Below are positions 1 to 10,674 of a stretch of 21,875 nt of DNA, piece by piece. Numbering within the stretch: position 1 is the first letter of the stretch; each line of letters begins with the position of its first letter. The stretch spans positions 1-21,875 of the forward strand of contig JAICJM010000048.1 in NCBI GenBank assembly GCA_025928435.1, read 5' to 3'. The position numbers and the translations under genes were made by a program. Origin of the DNA: Thermoleophilia bacterium. GTDB lineage: Bacteria > Actinomycetota > Thermoleophilia > Gaiellales > JAICJC01. A model generated the notes under the pieces. It was not told the origin of the DNA. It saw only the letters and a program-made list of their open reading frames with translations, and made no database searches.

Positions 1-192
1 CGGAGATGTCACACGTGGGTGACGAGGCGTCGTGAGAGTGTCAGGGAACCGCAAATGACACATGCAAACGACGCCAACTGCCGATCCAACGGCATCCGTT
101 TCCCCGAGAACCTCGCGCGGCCACCAGCCCCGCGGGCACCACGCCAGACGCGCCTCCGGCGGCGGTTCGGCCGGGCGCGGTTCGGCTGACCG
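1..192. other. Non-coding left edge with small inverted repeats
   Basis: I see no convincing gene here; the short open frames are G+C-rich artefacts. Two small dyads are visible: GTCAC (8-12) with GTGAC (19-23) around a CACGTG palindrome (12-17), and GTGTCA with TGACAC separated by 12 bases (about 37-60). They could be operator half-sites for a gene to the left on the minus strand, but the neighbour is outside the window and short dyads arise by chance. Confidence 0.25.
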
Positions 193-200
193 TCAGCCGA
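182..200 (-). terminator. Possible stem-loop at the 3' end of the F420 oxidoreductase gene
   Basis: TCGGCTGA (182-189) and TCAGCCGA (193-200) form a perfect 8-bp stem with a 3-base loop. The stop codon of the minus-strand gene (193-195) lies within it. There is no T-tract on either side, so it is at best a non-canonical actinobacterial terminator or an mRNA 3'-end stabiliser. Confidence 0.25.
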
Positions 201-1143
201 CGGCCGGCACGAGCTCGCTGCCGAAGAGTTCGACTGCGTCCAGGTCGTCGTGCAGCAGGTGCTGGAGCATCATCCGCTCGACGCCCGCGTCGGCCAGGTC
301 GCGGAGGCGCGCCACCGCCTCGTCGACCGTCCCGCACACCCAGCGGTCGCGGTTCTCGGCCAGGGCCGACGCGCCGTCGCCGGCCTCGTAGCCGCGGTCG
401 ACGAGCAACTGGGCCCGGGCCTCAGCCTCGGCCGCGTCCGCGCCGACCACGACCGTGCACATCGCCGACAGGACGAGCGAGGAGGGGTCGCGGCCGTGGC
501 GCTCGCAGGCGGCGTCCATCCGACGGCGCAGGTCGCGGGCCTCCTCGACCGTGGGCGCGACGACGTTGTACTCCTGGCCCAGCCGGGCGGCCACCTCGAC
601 GGTGCGGCGCTTGCCCGCGCCGCCGACGATCAGCGGCGGGTGCGGCCGCTGCACCGGCTTCGGCAGCGCGTCGCAGTCCTCGAGCGTGTAATGGCGGCCC
701 GAGTACGAGAACGACTCCGTCGTCCACTGGCCGACGATGACCTCGGCCTGCTCCTCGAAGACCTCCATGCGCTCGCCCAGCGATGCGAACGGGAACCCGA
801 ACGCGCGGTGCTCGCGCTCGTACCAGCCCGCGCCGATGCCGAGCTCGGCCCGGCCGCCGGAGATGTGGTCGACGGTCGTCGCGGCCCGGCCGAGCACCGA
901 CGGGTGCCGGAACGTGGCCGGCGAGACCATCGTCCCGAGCCGGATCCGCTCCGTGCGGGCGGCGAGACCGGCGAGCGTCGTCCAGGCGTCGAGCGATCCG
1001 CGGGTCGAGCCCTCGTCCACCGAGACGTAGTGGTCGGAGCGGAAGAGGCCCTCGAGGCCGACCCGCTCGCAGGTCTCGGCAAGCGCGACCCACTGCGGCC
1101 AGGTGACGTCCTCCTGGCCCTCGATCATCAGGCACAGGCGCAT
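193..1143 (-). CDS. LLM-class (luciferase-like) oxidoreductase, probably F420-dependent
   Basis: Encodes 316 residues from ATG at 1143 (MRLCLMIEGQEDV). A GTG six codons upstream (1161) is also in frame, but family members begin at the MRLCLMIEG block. The protein has the single-domain TIM-barrel pattern of luciferase-like monooxygenases: FRSDHY near residue 35, the T-E-R-I-R-L-G-T-M-V-S-P strand near 68-78, GGRAELGIGAGW near 98-109, and PPLIVGGAGKR in the middle of the protein. Actinobacterial members of this family normally use reduced coenzyme F420, but FMN use cannot be excluded from sequence. The substrate is unknown. The gene is divergent from glgE, has no obvious Shine-Dalgarno, and no sequence link to the sugar operon is visible. 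The family call is secure; the cofactor is inferred. Confidence 0.85.
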   Translation of the reverse strand: MRLCLMIEGQEDVTWPQWVALAETCERVGLEGLFRSDHYVSVDEGSTRGSLDAWTTLAGLAARTERIRLGTMVSPATFRHPSVLGRAATTVDHISGGRAELGIGAGWYEREHRAFGFPFASLGERMEVFEEQAEVIVGQWTTESFSYSGRHYTLEDCDALPKPVQRPHPPLIVGGAGKRRTVEVAARLGQEYNVVAPTVEEARDLRRRMDAACERHGRDPSSLVLSAMCTVVVGADAAEAEARAQLLVDRGYEAGDGASALAENRDRWVCGTVDEAVARLRDLADAGVERMMLQHLLHDDLDAVELFGSELVPAVG

Positions 1144-1151
1144 GGCGGCTG

Positions 1152-1157
1152 ACGCTA
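1152..1157 (-). promoter_or_regulatory. Candidate -10 element (leaderless promoter) for the oxidoreductase gene
   Basis: On the minus strand TAGCGT fits the actinobacterial TAnnnT -10 pattern and ends 8 bases before the ATG at 1143. No Shine-Dalgarno lies in between. This spacing would give a leaderless or nearly leaderless mRNA. No clear -35 is seen, and a TAnnnT match is common by chance. Confidence 0.2.
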
Positions 1158-1185
1158 GCACGGCCGCCTGTCCGGGCCGCGAACC

Positions 1186-1218
1186 GGGGACTGTCCCCGT
1201 CGAGCGGGGACAGTCCCC
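1186..1218. repeat. REP-like palindromic hairpin, GGGGACTGTCCCC type
   Basis: The arm 1186-1199 (GGGGACTGTCCCCG) is followed by a 5-base spacer (TCGAG) and its exact reverse complement at 1205-1218 (CGGGGACAGTCCCC), a perfect 14-bp inverted repeat. Each arm is itself a 13-base near-palindrome, so the element is two inverted copies of one unit. It lies between the divergent oxidoreductase and glgE genes. The form resembles intergenic palindromes mobilised by REP-associated tyrosine transposases; that assignment is inference, since no transposase is in the window. A related unit occurs at 17118-17130. Confidence 0.6.
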
Positions 1219-1249
1219 ACCGGTGCCGTCCGAGAGAATTCACCGCGCG

Positions 1250-1278
1250 TTTACGAATGGTTTTCCGGGCGGTAACCC
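1250..1278 (+). promoter_or_regulatory. Weak candidate promoter for a long glgE leader
   Basis: TTTACG (1250-1255) and TAACCC (1273-1278) are separated by 17 bases, in one of the few A/T-richer spots of the intergenic region. The -10 match is poor (only the first TA fits well). If used, it would give a leader of roughly 230 bases carrying the structured segment at 1364-1470. Confidence 0.2.
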
Positions 1279-1363
1279 ATTGCGCCCGCGGGCGGGCGAC
1301 ACTTCCGTCCGCCGTACCGCTGCGGCGCGCTCCCCCCGGGCGCACCGCGTCCAAGGTCTGGGC

Positions 1364-1477
1364 CGCTGAAGGTTCCCCGGAGGGGGAAACACGCCCGGGG
1401 CTCCGCTGTGAGGGAGCCCCGGGTCAACCCTGGGAACAAATACCCGGTGGCTGGCACCGGGTATTCAGCGAGGGAGG
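1364..1477 (+). promoter_or_regulatory. Candidate structured leader RNA upstream of glgE
   Basis: This stretch can fold into a closed multi-helix RNA. P1: CGCTG (1364-1368) with CAGCG (1466-1470), extendable by AA/TT. P2: TTCCCC (1373-1378) with GGGGAA (1383-1388). P3: a perfect 11-bp stem, 1394-1404 with 1413-1423, loop GCTGTGAG. P4: a perfect 11-bp stem, 1439-1449 with 1455-1465, loop GCTGG. A purine-rich GAGGGAGG follows at 1470-1477. GTTCCC (1372-1377) can instead pair with GGGAAC (1432-1437), which would break P2, so two folds are possible. I could not match it to any riboswitch class I know. G+C-rich DNA forms hairpins easily, so the evidence is the closing helix plus two 11-bp perfect stems, not G+C pairing alone. 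Confidence 0.4.
1439..1465. repeat. 27-bp perfect inverted repeat (operator or RNA helix P4)
   Basis: AATACCCGGTG (1439-1449) and CACCGGGTATT (1455-1465) are exact reverse complements around GCTGG. The dyad is A/T-tipped in a G+C-rich background and sits about 50 bases before the glgE ATG, where a repressor site would be expected. As RNA it is a strong hairpin. Its right arm also contains GGGTAT (1459-1464), the -10 hexamer of the general-stress (SigB/SigF) class, but I see no GTTT-like -35 at the right distance. Confidence 0.4.
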
Positions 1478-1499
1478 CGTCGACGCGCCCGGGATCGTC

Positions 1500-1505
1500 T
1501 AGTTT
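1500..1505 (+). promoter_or_regulatory. Candidate -10 element close to the glgE start
   Basis: TAGTTT fits TAnnnT and ends 10 bases before the ATG at 1516, so transcription would start only a few bases before the start codon. glgE has no Shine-Dalgarno at normal spacing, which suits a near-leaderless mRNA. No -35 is recognisable. If this promoter is used, the structured DNA at 1364-1470 would lie upstream of the transcript. Confidence 0.25.
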
Positions 1506-1515
1506 GCAAAGCCCC

Positions 1516-3530
1516 ATGGCGAGGGCAGCAAGCCACATCACGGGCAGCGCGGTCCCCGACGCCGAGGGCAGGCGCAGGGTCGTGGTCGAAAACCTGCGCC
1601 CGTGCGTCGACGGCGGCCGGTTCTGCGTGAAGCGGGTCGCGGGCGACCACGTCGCGGTGACCGCCGATGTGTTCGCCGACGGCCACGACGTCGTCGCGGC
1701 GGTCGTGCGCCACCGGCGCGACGGCGAGCGCCGCTTCCGCGAGGTGCGCATGGAACCGGTCGGGAACGACCGCTTCGCGGCCTCCTTCCCCGTCGAGGTG
1801 CTCGGCCGCCACTCCTACTCCGTGCGGGCCTGGGTCGATCGCTTCGCGACCTGGCGCGACCAGCTCCGCCGCCGGGTCGACGCGGGCCAGGACGTGCGCG
1901 TCGAGCTGGCCGTCGGCGCCGAGCTGGTCGAGGCGGCCGCGGCCGGGGCGCCGGCCGCTGTGGCGACGGAGCTCGAGAAGTGGCGCGGCCGGCTCACCGG
2001 CGAGGACGCCGAGGCTGCGGCCGCGGCGGCGCTCGACCCCGCCCTGGCAGGGCTCATGCAGGCCCACGACCCGCGCCCGCAGCACACCGATTCCGACCTG
2101 GCGGTGCCGGTCTGGGTCGACCGGCCCCTGGCCCGGTTCTCGGCCTGGTACGAGCTCTTCCCGCGCTCGCTCGGCGGCGACCGCCACGGCACGCTGCGCG
2201 ACGTGCGCGGCGAGCTCGGGCGGATCGCGGACATGGGCTTCGACGTGCTCTATCTGCCGCCGGTCCACCCGATCGGCGAGACCCACCGCAAGGGCCGCAA
2301 CAACACGCCGGCCGCCGAGCCCGGCGACGTCGGCAGCCCCTGGGCGATCGGCGCCGCGGAGGGCGGCCACACGGCCGTCCACCCCGACCTCGGCACGGTC
2401 GCCGACGTGCGCCGGCTGGCCGAGGCGTGCACGAAGCGCGGCATCGCCCTCGCGCTCGACATCGCCTTCCAGTGTTCCCCCAACCACCCCTGGGTATCGG
2501 AGCACCCGGAGTGGTTCCGGCACCGCCCGGACGGCTCCATCCGGTATGCGGAAAACCCGCCGAAGCGCTACGAGGACATCTACCCGCTCGACTTCGAGTG
2601 CGACGACTGGGCCGGGCTCTGGCAGGCCCTCGCGGATGTGATCCGCTTCTGGCTGCGCCAGGGCGTCTCGGTCTTCCGCGTCGACAACCCGCACACGAAG
2701 CCGTTCGCGTTCTGGGAGTGGCTCATCGCCGACGTGACCCGCGACCACCCCGAGACGATCTTCCTGGCCGAGGCGTTCACCCGCCCGCGCGTCATGGAGC
2801 GGCTGGCCAAGGCCGGGTTCACCCAGTCCTACACGTACTTCGCCTGGCGCAACGGCAAGCACGAGCTCGAGGGCTACCTGCGCGAGCTGACGGAGACCGA
2901 CCTGCGCGAGTACTTCCGGCCCAACTTCTGGCCGAACACGCCGGACATCCTCACCGAGCCGATGCAGACCGGCGGGCGGCCGACGTTCACCGCGCGGCTC
3001 GTGCTGGCGGCGACGCTCTCGCCCAGCTACGGCATCTACGGCCCCGCCTTCGAGCTCGTGGAGCGACGCAGCCTGCGGCCCGGGAGCGAGGAGTACCTGG
3101 ACTCGGAGAAGTACCAGCTGCGCGGCTGGGACACGGCGAGCCCCGAGTCGCTCACGCCGCTCCTGACGGCCGTGAATGCGGCCCGACGCGCGCACCCGGC
3201 GCTGCAGACGAACGAGCGGCTCGAGTTCCGGCAGGTCGACAACGACATGCTGCTCGCCTATACCAAGCACTCCGCGGACCGCGCCGACGTCGTCCTCTGC
3301 ATCGTGAACCTCGACCCCCACTACACCCAGTCCGGCTGGATCGACCTGCCGCTGGAGCACCTCGGCATCGGGACCGACGGCCCCTACCAGCTGCACGACC
3401 TCCTGACGGACGAGGCCTACACCTGGCAGGGCGGGCACAACTACGTGGAGCTTGACCCGCACCGCGTCCCGGCCCACGTCTTCCACGTCCGCAGGCGGCT
3501 GCGGACCGAGCACGACTTCGAGTACTACGC

Positions 3531-3534
<4 letters not shown>
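1516..3534 (+). CDS. glgE: Alpha-1,4-glucan:maltose-1-phosphate maltosyltransferase (GH13_3)
   Basis: Transfers maltosyl units from maltose 1-phosphate to the non-reducing ends of alpha-1,4-glucan in the cytoplasm. The protein has 672 residues from ATG 1516, within the family's usual size. An N-terminal beta-sandwich (about 20-115, with the V-A-V-T-A-D-V-F-A-D-G-H-D block) is followed by a helical insert and the GH13 barrel from WYELFPRS (211-218) and PPVHPIG (248-254). Catalytic residues are all present: nucleophile D390 in FRVDNPHTKPF, acid/base E419 in FLAEAF, and D477 in NTPDI, the GlgE-specific form of the third motif. ATG 1516 is preferred because the family homology starts shortly after it; TTG 1504 is in frame but unlikely. 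It is the first gene of the operon, and its TGA overlaps the treS ATG (ATGA). Its donor is supplied by the next gene. Confidence 0.95.
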
Positions 3535-6841
<3,307 letters not shown>

Positions 6842-6845
<4 letters not shown>

Positions 6846-8740
6846 CCGTCCGGAGGGCTCGCGGCGCGCTGGAAGCGCTGGCCGCGGCGGAGGGCGTGCT
6901 GCGGTCATACACCGACACGACCGGCCGCCGCCGCCGGGCCTCGCCGCAGGCGCTGGCCGCGGTGCTGCGGGCGCTCGGGCACGACGTGGACGAGTCGGGC
7001 CGCGGCTCGGGCGAGGCGCTGCGGGCCGCGGAGGCGACGCGGGCCGGCCGGCTCGCCGAGCCGGTCGCCGTGGCCTGGGGCCGGGCCCCGGCGCGGATCC
7101 GGCTCACCGCGGAGGGACGGGCGACGTGGACGCTGGCGCTCGAGGACGGCGGCGAGCTCCACGGGCGCGGCGACGGCGGCGCCGCCGAGCTGCCCCGGCT
7201 CCCCTACGGCCGTCACCGGCTGGCGCTCGAGGCGGGCGGCCGAACGCAGGAGGTGACCGTCCTGCAGGCGCCGCGGCGCGCCCACGCCGGCCCGGCGCGG
7301 TCGTGGGGCGTGTTCGTGCCGCTGTACGCGCTCCCTGGGCCGTTCGGGCCCGGCGACCTGACCCGGATGCGGCTGCTGGCGGAGTGGACGGCCGGCCTCG
7401 GCGGCGACCTGGTCGGCTCGACGCCGCTGAACGCCGTCTTCCTGGACGAGCCGTTCGAGCCCAGCCCCTACCTCCCGGTCACCCGCCTGTACTGGAACGA
7501 GCTCTACGTCGACCCGGCGGCGGCGCCCGAATGGGACGCCTCGGCGCGCGCCCGCGAGCTGGCCGCTGGCGCGCCCCGGCCAGAGGGCCGCCTGATCGAC
7601 TACCGCGCCGCGATGGCCGCCAAGCGGCGGGTGGTCGAGGCGCTCCTGGCCGCCCTGGACGGCCGGCGGCTGGACGCGTTCGAGCGCCACCTGGACGACC
7701 ACCCCGACCTGGCCGCGTACGCCGGATTCCGCGCCCGCTGCGAGCGCGAGCGGGCCGGGTGGCGCGAGTGGCGCGATCCGGACGCGCCCGGCGACGAGGC
7801 CGCCGCCCGCTATCACGCCTACGCCCAGTGGCTGTGCGAGGAGCAGCTCGCGGGCGCGGGCGCGGGCGGCGCCGGGCCCTACCTCGACCTGCCGCTCGGC
7901 GTGCATCCCGGCGGCTACGACACCTGGCGGTTCCGCGATGCCTTCGCCGACGGCATCTCGGTCGGCGCGCCGCCGGACGGGTTCTTCGAGGGCGGCCAGA
8001 GCTGGGGCCTGGCCCCGCTTCATCCCGGCCGGCTGCGGGAGGGGGGTCACGCCTACCCGGCGGCCTGCATCCGCGCGCTGTGCCGCCACGCCGTTGCCGC
8101 CCGCATCGACCACGTCATGGGCCTGCACCGCATGTTCTGGGTGCCCGACGGCCTGCCGGCGACCGAGGGCGTGTACGTGCGCTACCCGTTCGAGGAGCTC
8201 TATGCCGTCCTCTGCATCGAGTCGCAGCGGGCCCGCACCCGGCTTGTCGGCGAGGACATGGGCACCGTTCCCGCCGCCGTCCGGCGGACGATGGCAGCCC
8301 ACGGCCTGCTGCGCATCTATGCCGTTCAGACCGAGCTCGGCAACACCGATCCGTTCGACCGCGTGCCTTCCGACGCGATGGTGGGCATGAATACCCACGA
8401 CATGTCCACCTTCGCGAGGTTCTGGGATGACGAGGGAGCCGCCGACGGCCGCCGCGACGCGCTGCGGGCGGCGCTCGAGCGCCGCGGCCACACGGTCGCC
8501 GACGGCCCCGGCGCGCTCGACGCCTGCCTGCTCGAGCTGGCGGGCTCCGACGCGAGCGCGGAACTCGTGAGCCTCGAGGACATGTGGTGGGAGCGCGAGC
8601 CCCAGAACGTGCCCGGGACGACGACCGAGCAGCCCAACTGGCGGCGGCTTGCGCGCCACGGCGTCGAGGAGCTCGACGCCGTCCCCGGCCTGGCGCCGCG
8701 CCTGCGCCGCGTCGCCGCCGCGAGGAGTGACGGCCGATGA
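6842..8740 (+). CDS. malQ: 4-alpha-glucanotransferase (GH77, amylomaltase)
   Basis: Disproportionates malto-oligosaccharides by moving glucan segments between chains. The protein has 632 residues from GTG 6842, which overlaps the treS stop (GTGA). AGGAG lies 11 bases upstream (6826-6830). Residues 1-60 match the N-terminal helical segment typical of long MalQ proteins ([13 protein letters not shown]), about 75-135 form a beta-rich module ([10 protein letters not shown]), and the barrel begins at SWGVFVPL (154-161). Likely catalytic residues are D423 ([13 protein letters not shown]), E471 (VGEDMG) and D520 (NTHDMSTF). The third motif differs from the more common GTHDNDT, so this is a divergent subgroup. 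The open frame extends far upstream over treS, but no homology lies there. In this operon it probably lengthens or recycles short chains left by TreY and GlgX. Confidence 0.9.
8722..8727 (+). promoter_or_regulatory. Ribosome binding site of glgB
   Basis: GAGGAG lies 9 bases before the ATG at 8737, inside the last codons of malQ. It supports the ATGA-overlap start over other options. Confidence 0.6.
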
Positions 8741-10674
8741 GCGAGCCTCGCACTCGCAAGCCGCCGGCGCCCCGGCGTCCGAAGAGCCGCCTGAGCGCCG
8801 ACGACCTGCACCTCTTCAACGAGGGCACCCACTACCGGCTGGCCGAGAAGCTCGGGGCCCACCCGGTCACGATCGGCAAGCGGGCCGGGACGCAGTTCGC
8901 CGTGTGGGCGCCGAACGCGGAGGGCGTCTCGGTGATCGGCGACTGGAACGGCTGGTCGCACGGCGCGGACGCGCTGGCCGCGACGGGCAGCTCCGGCATC
9001 TGGGAGGGGTTCGTGCCCGGCGTCGCTCAGGGAGCCGCGTACAAGTACGCCATCGCGGCGGGTGGCGACGTGCTCGAGAAGGCCGACCCGTTCGCCCGGT
9101 TCGCCGAGCAGCCGCCGCGGACCGCGTCGGTCGTCTGGGAGCTCGGCTACGAGTGGCGCGACGAGGACTGGATGCGCACGCGGGCCGAGCGCAGCGCCCT
9201 CGACGCGCCCATCGCGATCTACGAGCTCCACCTCGGCTCGTGGCGGCGGAAGGTCGACGAGGGCAACCGGCCGCTGACCTACCTCGAGCTGGCCGAGCAA
9301 CTCCCCGCCTACGCCGTCGAGAACGGCTTCACCCACGTCGAGCTGCTCCCGATCATGGAGCACCCCTACACCGGCTCGTGGGGGTACCAGTCGCTCGGCT
9401 ACTTCGCGCCCACGAGCCGCTACGGCACGCCGCAGGAGTTCATGGCGCTCGTCGACGCCCTGCACGCCGCCGGTGTCGGGGTGATCCTCGACTGGGTGCC
9501 GTCGCACTTCGCCACCGATCCGCACGGCCTCGCCCTCTTCGACGGCACGCACCTGTTCGAGCACGCCGACCCGCGCCAGGGCTTCCATCCGGACTGGGGC
9601 AGCTTCATCTTCAACTACGGCCGCAACGAGGTTCGCAGCTTCCTGCTCTCGAGCGCGATGCACTGGCTCGACGCGTACCACGCCGACGGCCTGCGGGTCG
9701 ATGCCGTGGCCTCGATGCTCTACCTGGACTACTCCCGCGAGGAGGGCGAATGGATCCCCAACCGCCACGGCGGACGGGAGAACCTGGAGGCGATCGACCT
9801 CATGCGGGCGCTCAACAGCGCCGTCTACGCCGAGCATCCCGGAGTGCAGACCTACGCCGAGGAGTCGACGGCCTGGCCGATGGTGTCGCGGCCGACGTAC
9901 CTGGGCGGGCTCGGCTTCGGCTTCAAGTGGGACATGGGCTGGATGCACGACACGCTCGTCTACTTCGGCCACGACCCGGTGCACCGCCGCTTCCACCACC
10001 ACGAGCTGACGTTCCGGGGCCTCTACGCCTTCACCGAGAACTACGTGCTGCCGCTCTCCCACGACGAGGTCGTGCACGGCAAGCGCTCTCTGATCGGCCG
10101 CATGCCCGGGAACGAGTGGCAGATGCGCGCCAACCTGCGCGCCCTCTACGGCTACATGTACGCGGTGCCCGGGAAGAAGCTGCTCTTCATGGGCGGCGAG
10201 CTGGGCCAGTGGGACGAGTGGGACCACGATGCCAGCATCGCCTGGCACCTGCTCGACCGGCCGGAGCACGACGGCATCCGGCGCTGGGTGGCCGACCTCA
10301 ACCGGGCCTACCGCGAGCAGCCGGCGCTGCACGAGCTCGACTGCGACCCGGCCGGGTTCGAGTGGGTGCACGCGTCCGACAGCGAGTCGAGCGTGCTGGC
10401 GTTCATGCGGCTCGCGAGGGGCGGCGAGTCCGCGGCCCTGGCGGTCTTCAACCTGACGCCCGTCCTGCGCCCGAACTACCGCATCGGCGCGCCGCGGGCG
10501 GGGGTCTGGCGCGAGCTCCTGAACAGCGACGCCCACGTCTACGGCGGGAGCGGCGCCGGGAACATGGGACGGGTCGAGGCGGTCGCGGAGCCGGCGCACG
10601 GCCGCGACTACTCGATGACGCTCGTGCTGCCGCCGCTCTCGTGCCTGATCCTCACGAAGGAGGGCGCTTCGTGA
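8737..10674 (+). CDS. glgB: 1,4-alpha-glucan branching enzyme (GH13_9)
   Basis: Creates alpha-1,6 branches in the glucan built by GlgE. The protein has 645 residues. A single CBM48 module lies near the N terminus ([20 protein letters not shown], 54-73), then the GH13 barrel with [10 protein letters not shown]322 ([14 protein letters not shown]), E375 (YAEESTAWP) and D443 ([10 protein letters not shown]), then a C-terminal beta domain ending in LPPLSCLIL. This is the shorter form lacking the extra N-terminal module of E. coli GlgB. The start ATG 8737 overlaps the malQ stop and has a good Shine-Dalgarno. GlgB next to GlgE is typical of the GlgE glucan pathway. No abnormality is seen. Confidence 0.97.
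   Translation: MSEPRTRKPPAPRRPKSRLSADDLHLFNEGTHYRLAEKLGAHPVTIGKRAGTQFAVWAPNAEGVSVIGDWNGWSHGADALAATGSSGIWEGFVPGVAQGAAYKYAIAAGGDVLEKADPFARFAEQPPRTASVVWELGYEWRDEDWMRTRAERSALDAPIAIYELHLGSWRRKVDEGNRPLTYLELAEQLPAYAVENGFTHVELLPIMEHPYTGSWGYQSLGYFAPTSRYGTPQEFMALVDALHAAGVGVILDWVPSHFATDPHGLALFDGTHLFEHADPRQGFHPDWGSFIFNYGRNEVRSFLLSSAMHWLDAYHADGLRVDAVASMLYLDYSREEGEWIPNRHGGRENLEAIDLMRALNSAVYAEHPGVQTYAEESTAWPMVSRPTYLGGLGFGFKWDMGWMHDTLVYFGHDPVHRRFHHHELTFRGLYAFTENYVLPLSHDEVVHGKRSLIGRMPGNEWQMRANLRALYGYMYAVPGKKLLFMGGELGQWDEWDHDASIAWHLLDRPEHDGIRRWVADLNRAYREQPALHELDCDPAGFEWVHASDSESSVLAFMRLARGGESAALAVFNLTPVLRPNYRIGAPRAGVWRELLNSDAHVYGGSGAGNMGRVEAVAEPAHGRDYSMTLVLPPLSCLILTKEGAS
10657..10664 (+). promoter_or_regulatory. 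Ribosome binding site that fixes the treZ start
   Basis: AAGGAGGG lies 6 bases before GTG 10671. The treZ frame is open for about 2 kb upstream across glgB, so this strong site, together with the start of the CBM48 homology, identifies the true start. Confidence 0.75.

Noticed and set aside
1364..1470. Cobalamin or c-di-AMP riboswitch
   Set aside because: CCGCTGTGAGGGAGC looks a little like a cobalamin core, and the opening CGCTGAA like a c-di-AMP P1. However, the cobalamin B12 box and the c-di-AMP GGGGTGAAT and CCCGACAGCTAACC blocks are absent.
1408..1515. Upstream extension of glgE by 36 codons
   Set aside because: It would start inside the 11-bp hairpin at 1394-1423, adds sequence with no family similarity, and has no ribosome binding site.
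8649..10670. Open frame running over glgB into treZ, giving an apparent 1284-residue protein
   Set aside because: The upstream part is an out-of-frame reading of glgB. A strong ribosome binding site and the start of homology place the treZ start at GTG 10671. The same applies to the upstream extensions of malQ, glgX, treY, proA, proB and argH.
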